From Strobilurus pachycystidiatus (lineage: Eukaryota > Basidiomycota > Agaricomycetes > Agaricales > Physalacriaceae): a stretch of DNA of 64,000 bases. The stretch's first letter is position 1. Each line of letters starts with the position of its first letter. The notes below the pieces were generated by a model that searched no databases, was not told the DNA's origin, and saw nothing but the letters and a program-made list of their open reading frames with translations. The stretch spans positions 791,159-855,158 of the forward strand of contig JAHLMK010000021.1 of the NCBI GenBank assembly GCA_019915135.1. The letters are read 5' to 3'. Below are positions 33,671 through 47,025 of this stretch, piece by piece. Position numbers and translations under genes: made by a program.

Positions 33671-34751
33671 TCAGCGGTCAGCGCCTTTCAGCGCCCGCCC
33701 AGCTCCCGTCAGTCCGCTCAACTCTTCCTCTGCCGGCCCCGAATTGTCACGAAGAGACTCTCTCGTTCTCGTGCTCCTTGACTCTGTACCACCATGGACC
33801 GCCTGCGGCGCGGTGCCGCCGTGTATATGACCTGCAAGGCCCTCTCCCTCGTTGTGTTTTACCAACTGGCCGCCCCCGAACGCGTCGAGCACATTCCCTT
33901 CCATACGATAGGCAGATGCCGTAGACTCCATTCCCAAAAACCCACAAAGCAGAATATTACAAGAGGTCGGGTATATGTTACACTGTGTTCTAACTAAAAA
34001 TCCAAATCGGCTGCCGAAACCTGTGTTTACGTCAGTACGCCACATACAATGAACCAAACTGGCCATATCTACCTCCTCAAGGTCATCGAAATCGATGTTC
34101 AACCACACGCGAGGCGGTCGACGTTCCTCTGGGGTAAATTCGTGGTCCGCAATGAGGAAGGGAACTGAATGATTGGCATCTTCATATTTGATATCGTTGA
34201 GATTGTAGAGATGGAGGGTGCCACAGCACCAGCGGTTGGCGTCGTAGATACGCAGGGTGTAGTGGTGCAGGTCGTGCGGGTCGACCGTGTGGAAGCCCAC
34301 CTCCCTGTGAGAGACATTAGTCAACACCTACCGCCAACGCGCCGACGTACATCATTACGATGAAGGCCGCGTTGACATAGCCCCCAATCCTACTGCGGCA
34401 GGCCCGAAAGATGGCGTGGATGCGCGAGTGCCCGCTAGCGAACGGACGATGCAGCTCGGCGCGATCAAGCGCGTGCTCGTAGGAGTCGGGCATGCCGATA
34501 CGGATGAAAAACCTGACGCGTCGGTGGGCGGCAGGCGCGGTTGGCGGGGCGTGCAAGGCGAAAGGAGGGACGGCAATCGTCGCAGGTACGATGGCGGATG
34601 CAGTGGCGAGTTGGACGCCGACCGGTACAATGGCCAAGCCAGCGTTGGCGGCTGGGATGATCGGCACGCCGATGTTGGGCGCTGCGGCGGCGACAGGGGC
34701 GGTTGATGCGGCGGTAACGGTGACGGAGGCATCAAGCGGTGCGGTTGGCAT
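33671..34751 (-). CDS. Hypothetical protein, two or more exons
   Basis: Exon 34351-34751 begins MPTAPLDASVTVTAAS and is Ala/Pro/Val-rich, then becomes ordered (RVRFFIRIGMPDSYEHALD ... ACRSRIGGYVNAAFIVMM). A 46-nt intron (34305-34350) restores frame into 34304-33671, which reads EVGFHTVDPHDLHHYTLRIY then WLNIDFDDLEEVDMASLVHC before a low-complexity tail. A further intron near 34020-34045 is possible, since the frame after VHCMWRT is less convincing. No known family. The clean splice across two matching frames supports a real gene. Confidence 0.5.
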
Positions 34752-36850
34752 ATTTCCAAAGGGACGACAAGCAAACACCCGATGCAATACCAAGTGGTTG
34801 TCGTGCTGGAGATGGAAAATGGAAAGAGCAATATTAATGCGATGGGAATATATGACCGTAGGGTTGAATCGCGTGACCTCGGCTCGCCAGCAGACGAGCA
34901 GCCATTCCGCCGCCGGCCTAGCAGCGCCCTCTCCGGGGCTGGCGCCACTTGGCGTCGACTTTCCAGGTCGACGGCGCTGTCTTGGTCGTGCTGCCCGTCG
35001 CTGGGTCGTAGACTCCGTAGGTTCGGATCAAGCCTCTCCTGCCGCTGTGTGCCGCGATCCGTTGATATTGTTTGGTTACGTTTGATCGCGAGTATCCGAG
35101 CCTGAAATCAGCTCCTGTCATCGCACGCGACGACCACGACTCATGAAGAGGCCAGACTACCAGTAGACTGGCGAGATCGGTCAGGAGCTAGTCTAGGACT
35201 TTGCGTAGTGCGTTGGGAAGGATATTCACACCACCACCATCCACTCACAGCTAGTGCCGCCACTTCCACTACGGATCAACGTGAGCTGCGCCCAGTTTAC
35301 ATTCGAACGAAGACTTACCTTCCATGAAGTCTTCCGTGAGGTTTTGCTTTGAACGTTCAAGTCGCATGCGCATGCGCTCTCTAGACGGAACGGTGAGCGT
35401 CATTTGAGACCAGTCAAACATTTCAAAGCTTACCATACTGCAGATTCCGTGTCCACGTTGCTAGTCAACGTGAGACGGTCAGCAAGCACAACGACGATCC
35501 CAGGGAACAACGCCTGCCCCATGCCGATAGCATCCATCGACCACGACCGCACCCCGTTGCCTCGACAGCAAGCAGCGAACGACGTTGGTAACAAACGACT
35601 AACCGGACCCCCACATGAACGGCCCAAATCCAAGGCCAACGAATCGCTGGCGTTCGCGCCACCACGAATGCTCAACGTCGACGACCACACTCGTCGCGAA
35701 CACTCGACCGCGACGACGAACGTAACACTTACCTCGTCGGTTGGTCCACGACTTGGGGACACGAATTGGGAGATGGAACGATCGCGATTGCGATCTCGTC
35801 TTTTCGGTGCGTACAGCTTATTCCATCTTCTGTATTCAGTATCCGAGGTGATGGGGTTGAGGGTTTGGGCATTCATGCTCAGGCCGTCGTGCATGAGTGG
35901 AGATGGGATCTTGCTTGAACTCAATTTCCGAATATGGTTCTGAACATTTGTGTACCGGACTGGGCCTTCGTTCATGTTATTTCGTAGATCTGAATGTGGT
36001 TTGTTTTAGACACTACGATACATATCCAACCTGAGTCAACGTCAGAGGGTTCGTCGAGCAACGCCGCTGACAACGCGAGCTGAAGTCAACATGAGTGTTT
36101 TGAAAGCATAGTATTGGGGTGAGGTCTTCGTTGAATATCTCTTGAGTTACTGTTGACACGAAAAACACTGACAGAGCAACCGGGAGCACGCGGCAACAAA
36201 CGTCAACGGCTGGGCGTAAAACGCGCACCCCCACGAAGCTCGTATTTGGCTTTTTGCCATATACGAACTTCTTCATCTGCGTCATCGGGACGCAGATGAT
36301 CTTCTCTCGAGTTTTAGCTGCAGCTTATTTCTGCAGGAATCGATAGAGTGATGGGCTGGCGAGTCCTCGAGATTTCTTGAAGGTGAGCGAATGTTATTTG
36401 ATTTCATTATGATGTGGCGTAATTTACTTAGATGGACCATTTCAGGCCTACGGATTAGTCGTCAAGGCTTAAATACGATAGCTCTAAGCGCCGCTCACAT
36501 CTCGGCGCCTGTTCTGAAGCCAACGGTGCCTCGTCTGCAAGGTGAGTCCAGAATTCGGTTGAAGTACGATTTCCGTCTCCATTCCACTGCCATTTCATTT
36601 AGAGTGTCTCCCCCCGTGTCTGAAGCGCGTTGGTCCGTCAATATCAGGTTCCTTAATTGTTGGGATGCGCCGCGCGGAGGAGAACGAAATGAGATGAACA
36701 TTTTGGAGAGCCCAGGCTGTCACCTCCGTCACCGCCGAAGACAAGATTTGTCGTCCTGTCGACAAACCTGAAGAACCTGCAGTCGCCGCGCCCGCCGCGC
36801 CGGTCTCCGTACCCAAGGCTGATGCATTATTCAGACATGCCTTTGGCCTT
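34752..36850. other. Unresolved region, exon-like pieces only
   Basis: Minus-strand pieces with splice-like edges occur at about 35340-35400 (RMRMRLERSKQNLTEDFMEG) and 35430-35560 (LFPGIVVVLADRLTLTSN), but joining them produces a stop. No domain is recognised. This could be a decayed membrane-protein gene. Confidence 0.3.
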
Positions 36851-38450
36851 TTACCTACCTTTTATATTTCTTTCGTTCTCTCTTTTTGGACGAAGCATGT
36901 GCTGAACTCTCCTTAGATGGCGCGACGGACGCGTTTGGGCGATATTCTCGCCTCATACACACTCGACACGCCTTATGTGCGTGTCACGCTGAGATTTTTG
37001 CGCGCTCGGTTGTCAAAATGAACGCGTCCACGACGCCGGTCTGCCCCGTGCTCGAGACTTGCCGCAGGAACTCGTCCAACGGACGATCTCAAAGGCTTCT
37101 ACGTCACGCTGCCGTCGTCGTCATCGCCTCCCCGTCAATAACACTGGACTGCTCGCCTCCCTCCGTCCTCCTGCTCGTGGACCCGCTAGCGAGGATGAGC
37201 CAAACGTTGTCAGCGAAATTGTGGCCCAATCCGATCAGCGCATTCAACTTTTGTCCTCCAAGCTTCGTCGACCTCTCATCGCTGGCTTGCCACCACTTTT
37301 GATGCTTCAGGTAAGCATTCGCTCACCTTCCTCCGTCTCCTCTTTTGCACCCTTGGCACTGCACCTGGCTTTGTCGACAAAGGGCCGACCTTTGAGCCTA
37401 CTTCCAAAGCCAGGTGCAATGTTAACGGCGCAACTCAACCTTATTTTACTTACCTTTCATATCCTATACTCACTAGCCACCCTGTACTGGCCAAGGACGA
37501 CTACGACTCTTTGGCAGCAGCGAGGACAATGTTCGCAACAACGTCACCGATGAGGTTCGGATCGCAACGGCGATGTACCCCGACGCCACCTTCTTGTGCC
37601 GCAGTGCACTCATACGTAAGTTACTACGACCGGTAAGTTTATCCTTTGCCTCTGCACATCGGCGCACATCGGCGTCATGTACATATGCTCAAATTTCTCT
37701 GCGGCCACTGATCAACGATCTGCTCGTGCCGCGCAACAATCTTTGCGAGCACCACGTTCGACGTCGACGTCGACCTCCCTCTGCTGCAGCTCTATGAGCG
37801 TGGCGGCCAGGCGGCCTTCGGCGTCGTTCGGGTCGTCCTCGACCTCCTCCCGATGCTCGCGCTCGTCAAGAACCATGACCCTGCTCTCGCTGCGCTCCTG
37901 CAACTCGGCGGCATTGCGGTCCTGCAGCTGCTCAATTTGAGGCCGAGCAATTCGATCGAGTCCATCAGCTCGTTCTTCTCCTCCTCGTAATCCTCGAAGA
38001 GCTCTTGCATGCGCTCCTGCCACTTTTTGTGGACCTCCTCAAGGTCAGCGACGCGTCGGCGAAGAGCAGCATCGCCGGTGTCGCTCAACTCGCCGTTCTC
38101 GACCATCTCCGGCAGCCGCTCAACCTTGCGTCGATCTCCTCGCCTCCTCCAGCTGGTCCTCTGAATCGGCGGCCCAGGCGTGCACGAACGTCTTCAGCTA
38201 CCGCCGCCGCATTTCGTTGAGCTTGAGCTCACGCTCTACCGCAGTTCGTGTTAACGGGATTAGGAGCCACCTGCGCCGCGCTGGAGCTCTTGTTCAAGCT
38301 CGAGCAGGCCAAGTATTGGCGCGGAGAGGAGCCCAAATGTGTAGGTGGGAGCCATTGAAGAAGCCTCCGAGGATGGCATAGTTCAGTAGTCAGCGAAATC
38401 TTGTAAAACAGACGTTTCACTTGCGAAAATCGTGCAGGGATTGCACTGGA
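36851..38450. pseudogene. Decayed gene remnants, including a coiled-coil fragment (minus)
   Basis: On the minus strand, about 38270-37700, a charged coiled coil can be followed through several frames: ERELKLNEMRRR, stop, LKTFVHAWAADSEDQLEEARR, stop, then ADLEEVHKKWQERMQELFED, then QIEQLQDRNAAELQERSESR. In-frame stops and frame changes separate the pieces. On the plus strand, 37200-37620 has isolated exon-like strings (NNVTDEVRIATAMYPDATFLC). These look like broken remains of one or two ordinary genes; no identity assigned. Confidence 0.4.
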
Positions 38451-40127
38451 TGATGGACTGTGAAGCCGTAAGACGTATAGTGTCGGTGTGTGCGAGAGCT
38501 TAATTCACCTTGAGAAGAGCAAAGAAGCTAACAGAACAGTCAAGAAAACGATGGAGCATTAGGCATACAAGCTCCCGGAGTCAACGACGCTTGGCGGCCA
38601 TCGCTATCAACGTGTGGTTCGCATCCACCCCGGCATTCCTCCAAACATCTCCAAATCTCTATGTTCGCTGCCAGTGCGTCTGGGCAGCATCCTTGGCCCT
38701 ATCGGCTGGCCTCTTTGCCGCCAAATACTACGGCTTGTGGTGTGTTTGCCTGTGGCACAGGCTGCGCATCGAGCTAGAATGAGTAGGGTTCAGAGAGGGC
38801 GACAACTGCGAAAGTATGAGTGTCACCAAGACGATGGCTGGTTCAGTCGATAGCTGTACGAGGCGCTTTGCCATGGGACTGGACTGTCTCGCGGCTGGAC
38901 ACCAAATCAACAGCGTTGCCACAACCCCCAACAAGCACTCTGACGCGCCTGACTCGTTGCACGTATTCTTCGGAGAGAGCGGTATTCCGCTCTCCTGGCG
39001 AGTTTCAGCATAGTGAATCTCCTCAGCCTTCGCCTGTTGACTCCAACAGGCCCGCTGGTGCCATGTCAAGATCGCCAACCTTCAAGTACTTCTGGGCCGC
39101 CTCCATTGTGTCGAATGGAATCAAAACCTGCCATCAATCAGGGCCAGTAATCAAGAGATGTGAACGACACATACGCCATGTCCAGGCCATGTCCTGAATT
39201 GAAATTCGCCAGACGAGCTTGCCTGATTGAGCTATTGACCATCTCCTGGTCCTCCAGGTCTTGGCCTCGTCAACGAACGCCACCGACTCGTCAAACTCCT
39301 TCAGATCACAATATAACTTGCTAGATCGATCGATGTTTCCCGCGAATGTCTGATTGGAGGGCACGCGATAGAAAGCCTTGGCGAGTGCAACGCAAGCCGC
39401 GCGGTTTCCAGGATATGTCTGCTTGGCCGAAGCAAGGGCCTCATTTGTGGCATGCGTGCGCCACGGATGCAAGTTTTGTGAGATCCGCTCGAGTTTGACA
39501 GTGCTTTGCTGCTCCTCTTGTCGAGTTGTTCGCGTCCCTCGCTGTACCACACTCCTCGGAAGTCCGAAGAGTGCTGCCGAGACTGGGAGGGCTGAGAGAT
39601 CAGGGAATACGCGAGGCGAGGGACCAGCGAGCGAGCGAACGCGAGCACAAAAGCGAATGAGGGAGAAGAAAATAAAAGAATAATGGTAGGGAAGAAGAGA
39701 CAGAAAAGAAATGCAACGAGCCGAGCGAAGTAGCAGAGTGGTGCAGTGGTAGATCATGGCGTAGCGTGGCGCGCCACGGACCGGTGTTTGACGGTGTTTG
39801 GGCGCGAGGACTATCAGGATAGCGGGTGCTCGCAGATCCTTGGTCCCAACCAACGAATTGCTTCGACGCGACGAGGCCAACGGGGTTGTCTCGCTGAGCA
39901 AGTGCAAATAAGAAACTTTACTTCAACACGGCTTGAAGGCCCATCCCAAGGCGCTAACTAAAACCTGGCAAATGCTTGGCAACTTCAGACTGGTACCCAT
40001 CAGAACTCAGGCCGCGCTGCCTGTGCATGAATCATCGTCAAACCGAGCAGCATAGTTGTAGAATTTGCGGATTAGGGGAGAATGTTACCTGAGAATTTAC
40101 ACGATCTGTCACCACATACTATATATG
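38451..40127. other. No gene recognised
   Basis: Long minus-strand frame 39134-39907 has no domain, and codon composition does not look conserved. Treated as non-coding or decayed. Confidence 0.3.
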
Positions 40128-42698
40128 CTAGATACGTTTCAATGCGACTAAGTCTAGAGTGACAAGTTCGCCGTGATCCTTGAAATCGGTCCAGTCCATA
40201 TACTTCTGTATGTCCTTCACTGTTTGATACCCTAGAGCTTTGCTGACAGCCGTTGCAAGATTGACAGCCCACTGGTAGTGAAGAACCCTTTTAATCTTCT
40301 CTAACGTTCTTTGATATTGGGGTCGTGTTTGAGCATTATTTTGTTGAGAGTGCTTGTGAACAAACGTTTCAGGGGATAGAACCATGAAGCACAGTGACGC
40401 CAATGCGTGTCGATAGAAACCTAGAAGAGATCTTTCAGACCAAAGAATTGCGAGATGCGAGAAGAGGGATCTACGTCGGTCAGTGGTCAAGGGTAATGCT
40501 GTCATCAATCTGACGATACTGGCGTAAGTACCAATGTCATCGTGGTCGACGTTGGTCGTGGAATCACCGTGTTCGAGGTCGATGTTATGATGGAATTGCG
40601 TGAGATGCATCGAGTCGTAAGACCAGAACGAAGAGCCGTGCGCAAAAGAAGGAATGGGAGTGTAGACAGCATGTATTATGCCTGCTGGCTGTATCCTACA
40701 ATGAATGAGTTCTCATCGTCGTGTATTAGCAAAATCACCTACAAGATATCATCCTCTTCCAAAAGAATATTGCTGATATGCCACGCACTGGTGTTCATGT
40801 CAAAGATGCCATTCTTCTTCCCTGTAAGCTGCAAAAGTTCCGTTCTGACTTGCAATTTTTTCGTACGAGTGGGATGGAATAGAGACCAGATTTTTACGCC
40901 TCTACCTATGCTGATAAGTGTATTCTTGCCGGATGCATCGTGATGACAGTGGCTGGATGTACACGCGTGATGACAGAGGCCCCAATACCGGTCCGACACC
41001 TGCTGGCGGGGTAGAGGGGTGTTGTCGTTGTCTGCTTGCGAGACGTTGGTCAGAGACGATAAGCCATCGTCTAGCCATCTTGTGAACGTTAGATATGTCA
41101 TAGAGCAGCAGCGTGAAGCTCACAGGTATGGAATGGGCAGCGCTTTGCTATATAGCGGGATATCGAGTATCATCTCGTAATCCTGCGGTTGGTAGCTTTG
41201 AGCACGGCCACTAGAAGATGGCAGCAGCTGACTTCTGCTCAAGAACTCCGATATAGTTGTTGCTAGATGAGGAGGCCGGTCTTGAGCTCGTTCTCGCATG
41301 CCTATAATCATGGTCACAGTGAGCTTGGAAATGACGATGCGAACGAGGATGGACGCACTAATGCTTTCACATTCACGACCCGCTAACACACCGTGCATCC
41401 ACTGGAGGTAATGAGAGTCCAGCTCATGGAGTTTCGCATCTCCATGAGTTGGCCAGCCTTTGATGACTATGGCAATATTCTGGGACAAAGCAAGTCGGAT
41501 TGTGGATAGCAACTCTTCATTTGCTGAGAGTGGGTGGCGGAGGAATATGACATGTTCATTTGATTCTTCTGTCAACCCCGAGCCGTGATCATTGAGGGCC
41601 CGTATATACCGAGCATCCTATACCAATTAACAAAAGTCAGACGATTGGGAGATGCGACATGATAGAAGCTACGTACATAGTCGAGAAGATTCTTCTTGTC
41701 ATGTTTGGGATCTGATAGCCAAGGTAGCCCACATTTGACAGTAGTATATGGGCCTCGCCATGTTAGTTCTTCGGCATCAACACTGTAACAACGGCCTTTG
41801 TACCCTTCGAAAAGATCCAGTTCACGTCTACAGAGCTCGTCGCTGATGACTGGCGAATGAACTGAAGCGAAAGGAGTTGGCGATCGAGATGAAAGTGGTG
41901 TCAAAGACGGTAGGCTTTCAGAAGATCGCATGAAGGTGGTGGTATTCTGATTTTGTGTTGAATGGAACGGTAGGGGAGCAGTCGGAGATGGGGCAGAGAC
42001 ATCATTAGTGTACGTTGTATCCTGGGCCGGCAGGCTCGAAAGCTGGGGATGACGGATGTCAGGCGAACAAGAATTTTGCTCGGCGGCACGGGAGGGAGAG
42101 CTCGAGCGAGAGAGTAGGTTTGGAGGAATAGTAGGATAGATTGGGTAGGTGCCACCGTCATTAAGGTCCTGACTGATGGAGATCGTTTGGGGCGGAACGA
42201 CGGGCTAGGTGTATGACTTTGAGAGCAGTAGGTCCACGCAGAGAAGGTTGCTCACATTTGCACGAGTTGGTAGATATCCCTTCGCCATTGCGCGATTTCT
42301 GTATAAATTCAAGACAGTGCCTTGAACAAAGCGAAAACAACTGACGCAGCCATACGTGTGGCGTTCTTTTTATTGCGATTGAGTTTCTTGTCTACCGGCC
42401 TGTAAAAAATGAGATGGGAGATTTTGCAAACCAACACGTCAAAGTCTCACATTTCTCTGGCTTTCTTGGCGCGTCGCAGTCTGTCCAGAAGACGGGCGCG
42501 CCATTGAGAGGGTGTCTCATCCTTCTTTTGGGGCAGAGCAGCCCATTGCCCAGAGCGCAGGTAGAAGTGAGAAGGATTGACGCGGGATTTCCACTCCTCC
42601 TCCGATTCTTCCCTTCCTGAATTCAGGTCTTGCAAGTTACCGTGAAGGAACGGCTGAACGACACGTTCCAGAGTCGATTCCGAGTCTGATGACGGCAT
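40128..42698 (-). CDS. JmjC-domain (cupin-like dioxygenase) protein
   Basis: Eight exons: 42451-42698, 42356-42399, 42264-42298, 41677-42204, 41359-41617, 41124-41301, 40743-41078, 40128-40695, 731 residues, all phases consistent. The N-terminal part has a KSRVNPSHFYLRSGQW segment, a basic RWRARLLDRLRRAKKAR-like region and a Ser/Pro-rich linker. The JmjC core begins with HVIFLRHPLS ... NIAIVIKGWP. Iron ligands are the HxD of CHHDASGKNTLIS and the His of PAGIIHAVYTP; the co-substrate Lys may be in RGVKIWSLF. Such short JmjC proteins are numerous in mushrooms. Some related members are protein hydroxylases or histone demethylases; no histone-reading domain is present here. The metal triad is complete, so activity is plausible. 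Confidence 0.85.
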
Positions 42699-42790
42699 TG
42701 CAAAGTCAAGCAGCGTACGCACAGCGTACACACAGTATACACAGCGTACAAACACAGTACACACAGCGAACACACAGCGGCTTTGTAATT
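42699..42790. repeat. ACACAGCGTAC-type microsatellite upstream of JmjC gene
   Basis: Irregular tandem copies of CACAGCGTACA/CACAGTATACA across 42712-42778, immediately 5' of the JmjC start codon. Confidence 0.7.
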
Positions 42791-45700
42791 CCGCTTACTC
42801 AGCCACTCGCTTAGAAAGTGAGGGTTGGAATTCAGATTACTGGATTTCTTACGCTCGAAGCCTCTTCACCATTGAAAGAGCGTGCGTCCTAGGTGTAGTC
42901 AGCATTACAGCTACAGCTAGAGCTCATTGTTTGGCACCAACAGATCTTTTTATGAATGAGATTCGTGAGTCAAATGAAACAATCAATAGAACTTGAACAA
43001 TGCGAGCGTCGTGCTCTCTACTCTATTACAGGCCTACAAGAGGATCCTAGTACAGCAGCAGCTGATGGCCTGCACGCTGATGGCCCAGTAGCTCATCGAA
43101 GCAGTTGAAGGGAAGTCGGCCATTGGGTTTTCATGATCATTCTCGACGAGATCCGAACATCGGAATCGGAATTCTGTCAAGTCGCACCGCTTCGAAACAA
43201 ACGATGTCTCGGCGATGCGAAAGGCGAACACTTCCTAGACAACTCCGGGTCTAGAATCAGTGAAACAGTACTGATGGACCTTGCTCGTTCGAGATCGAGT
43301 TTGGGAAAGTCTACGCAATCTTCGCAGAGGATTGCAAGACAAAGACCAACAATGAGCCCCCCCGAAAGAGCCCGTGACGGTTACTTCTGTGCTCCCGGTG
43401 GACCGTCCACGACAAGCCCGACGCTATCCCACTGCACAGTGGCCACGACATTGACGTACGGCTTGCATGTGAGCTCTAGAAGTGGTTGATCTATGCGTGG
43501 ACTAAGACCTGATCTGCATCCTCGAGGCCTTCCGTGTGCTGGGCAGTGATAGGAATAGGTCCGGGCGTGGGTGGTACCAATACAGGATCAGGACCACTTT
43601 GTCGTAATCGACGCTCTACTCGGCCCACTGGCTCAGTGAAGAATGGAAGCACCATTGGCGTGTGTGGACTGTGCTCTTGAACATAGGAAGCGTTGACTCG
43701 TCGCCATTCTCCTCCTCTTCCGACCCGGATGTGCGTGAGGTTGGCGTCACCCGGTACTTCATTCAAACCGAGACAACAGGGAGATGGAAACCTCACCGCC
43801 GACTTCGGGAGCACGCTCATCGCTAGGATGGAGGCCCCTGCTTCGTAACAACTTGGATGCGGATGCACTGTACGTACGCACATTCTCAGTCAGAAAGGAG
43901 AGAGAACTGCAGAAGATAGACATGTGGCGCCTATGAATCGTTTCATGAGACGGTTCCGGCACTTCCACGGGATTGCCATAGATTTCGTCGGTGAAAACTG
44001 CTCCATTCGCGCTTTCCGTTTGACAGTAGACGTCGCTGAGGGAAAATAAGTAGTCCGTAATCTTCGAGTCTAGGTCTAGTACGAACCCACTGACCTTAGC
44101 TCCATCGTCAATTGGGAAGAGTCGGTCGATTCGGTGGATCGCAAGAACGCGGTCATCGCAGGATAGACAAGGCAGTGCCGAGTTCGATGGGTTTCTCCTG
44201 AGAAGTCGGCCGCTACGGATTGTCTGATCCTTTCGGCAAAGAAAGATTTAATTCCTTCAAACACGAATCAGACACGCCGGTTGATCAAGTGAAATGAAAA
44301 CCTTTTGATGACCGCGTCTCCAGTCCCCCCCCCCCCACAAACAGTGCCGAGGTGTATAGTCGAAATGGAGGACACGAACGCACGGACGACATGCTGTCGT
44401 TACTGTTGTAACAAGATTATTTCAGCTGCTCAGTGTCTTTGAGTGGGAAAGCAACGCCGAAATCACTTACACCGAAATCAATGCGATAGTAATCCAACAT
44501 GAAAGAATTCTCCCACACAGAGCTTCCTCGAAACTTCCTGCGTCTTCCGTTTGAGAGCAGCTAGTTCGTGCGCTCTTTGTTCCTGGCGTATGAACTTCTC
44601 CGTCTACTTTCGGCGTAAGCCAGGTACTAAGAGGAAGAAATGTGACTTACCTGCATGTCTTGTCGAGAAAATTGTGGCCGTTCGAACAGAGATTGAGCTC
44701 ATCCTGTGCTGGTCGACTTGCACGCTACACAAGGTGGGCACAAACCGCAAGAAGTCGCTCGGCGGACCCAAAGCCCAGTCCTTGCCCAAATCTGTAAACA
44801 TGTTGGTATGTTCTTTTAACATATACAGCACACGCTGCCAAATCGATATCACGATCTCCCATGTCCTCGGAGCGTTCCATTTTAACGGCGAGGGCAGTTC
44901 GGATGGAACCTGCCATCAGCGCGGTCCAAGTACAAATGTCGTTCATGACTTACTTGACGAGACTCGATGAGCCAAGTATCGTTGAGATTGGACGTGGCGG
45001 TGACAGTGTCAAAAAAAACCTCCACAGTCGATTCGTAGCCTTGAGGCCCAGGCGGTAGCCATGTAGGTTCGAATGGACGCAAGATTACCGTTCCTGACCC
45101 GACAAGTAAGAAGAATGGTAGGGATGCACAGAAGGCGTACCCACAAGTTGGCCTGGTCGCTCACCAGCACTCTGATGGCCAGTGTATGGTCCCCATAATG
45201 GTTGGTCTCGACGTACTGAATGAGAGCATTCTGGAAACTCGAGTGAGCAGCTGCTTGTACAGATTGAGATTGGACCTCGGCTAAGATTCCGTTGTCTTAG
45301 TATGCACTCTACGCCAACACAAACAACCTACCCGAGTGATCCCAAAGGTTCCGTTTGTCGACTGGAGTTCAGCTACCGTTGTGCAACGAGACTTGAATGC
45401 AACAGGAGAGACTGGGCCACGGGAACGTGTATGAGCCAACTCCGAGTTGAGTTGACCAGGATTCGTACCATCCTTCGTCCCGAACATGACCAGCGTTCTT
45501 CCCGTCAGCGTTCTGCGAAGCAGTATTTCCATCTGATCCGCGCCTGGATAATGTTAATGGCCTGGTCAGAGGAATGGAAGCGGATGTCCTTGAGATATAT
45601 CCTGTCACTCAGAAGGGACGTATGTACGGCTCCTGCTTGCATATCAGTATCAACGCAGAACATATGCACATGCAACGCGCCTATATGCACCCGTACGTTC

Positions 45701-46254
45701 ATGGAAGCCCTGGTGACTTGTAGAGGAAACGATTGAGAAGGCTCAGGAGCGCGGGGAGCAGATGGTTTCAGTGGAAGATGGAGAAGATAGAAGCGAGGCC
45801 GACGCGGGCACAGGCTACGAGGAGGGGGGGGATGAGCATGATGGCCGGCTACGGGTCCTTCAGTGGCGTGGCTCATTACAGAAGGTCGGTTACCTGGCTA
45901 GGTGAATGAGTCCATGAAGGGTACACCGTTACGCAAAGCGATCGACCCTCTACCTCTGACCATCACGACCGTCACGACTATTTCGCAAGTTTGCTCGTAG
46001 ACATCACTTGCGACCGCCACCCCGCTAAACATGTCAGGGATGCACTTCGACATGCTGGTTGAACTCTCGGCCGAGGTGGGTTAGTGCTAGCGGAACAGAC
46101 GCATGGAGACTTGGCGCAGCAACAAAGGGCCAACAGCATGCTCAATCGTTGCCATTCTTGCGCTCTGCTCAAGGCAATCCGCAAAGTCATGTCCAGTTCT
46201 AACATTCCAAGAATCTGCAGCGACACTCTCAGCGCATACAATGGGTGAAGACGG
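42791..46254. other. Unresolved region with fragmentary minus-strand exons
   Basis: Exon-like minus-strand pieces: 45130-45280 (SVQAAAHSSFQNALIQYVET and HTLAIRVL), 44960-45110 (VILRPFEPTWLPPGPQGYES and FFDTVTATSNLNDTWLIES), 44730-44940 (ALAVKMERSEDMGDRDIDLAA) and 43491-43790. Between the first two a one-base shift prevents clean joining. No family recognised. A poly(C) run lies at about 44324-44336. Probably one or more decaying lineage-specific genes. Confidence 0.3.
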
Positions 46255-46829
46255 ATGCAGAAGACGCGCGGATGGGTGCTAGAGCAATTCCTTCGGAGCA
46301 TGGGGGTTGTCGACCGTCAGGAGACAGAGCGTTGTGAAGCGCGTGTTTTCTCTCCTACACCTCGCTCAACCTCTCTCCCGAAGCAGTATTCCGAAACCTC
46401 CATCCAAAACCAGCCCAGGCCGCCGATTCCGGTCGTCATTTCTTCGCCATCAAATGTGTCGCTACCATCATCCATCCACATTACCCCCGCCCAGTCGACC
46501 CAGAATACGGACCTCACTTCGGTCAGAGTCAGACAGCCCCACGGCCAATTTTGATCAATCCGCATCCCCAGCCGTTGCATCTACCGGCGCTTCTTACTCC
46601 ACCCACCCTCAGATTCCATGTGAATAATGGCCTGACTAGCCTGCCGCCCGCATACGACAGCGCTGTTGGGCTCGCTTACCCTGCAGGCAGAAAGGACCGG
46701 ACGCTTTACGATGCACCTCCACAGCCGCCACCACAGTGCGCACCGAGTCAAAATACCAGCCGCTGGGCCTGTTGTCGCATCACCAAAATCGCCCACACCC
46801 TGGCTCGGCAACTCAATCGAAGGCAATAA
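46255..46829 (+). other. Pro-rich open frame of uncertain coding status
   Basis: Plus-strand frame ending at 46829 reads HPHYPRPVDPEYGPHFGQ, then LPPAYDSAVGLAY (a PPxY-like motif) and ends LARQLNRRQ. The 5' part requires frame switching. No domain recognised; may be a fragment. Confidence 0.25.
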
Positions 46830-47025
46830 TATCCCGTCTCTCTCCGGTCTCTAGACTCTCTTTCTTTGCTTACGCCCATCACGATTTAATAACTTATATT
46901 ATGTTCTCATACCTATGGAGAAGCCCGCCTGTTAAAGCGGCTTCAACCACCTCCTGCCGTGAGTCGCAGATCCAATCCCGGCTAAGAGCGTAACTCTGAC
47001 GTTGGATTTCTTGTGTCTAGCTTCC

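Noticed and set aside
35404..35975. Opposing 179- and 181-codon frames as genes
   Set aside because: Overlap each other on opposite strands, show no domain, and the minus-strand exon joins give a stop.
46905..46995. tRNA-like hairpin with CTGTTAA loop
   Set aside because: Only one stem forms; no T arm or acceptor pairing on either strand.
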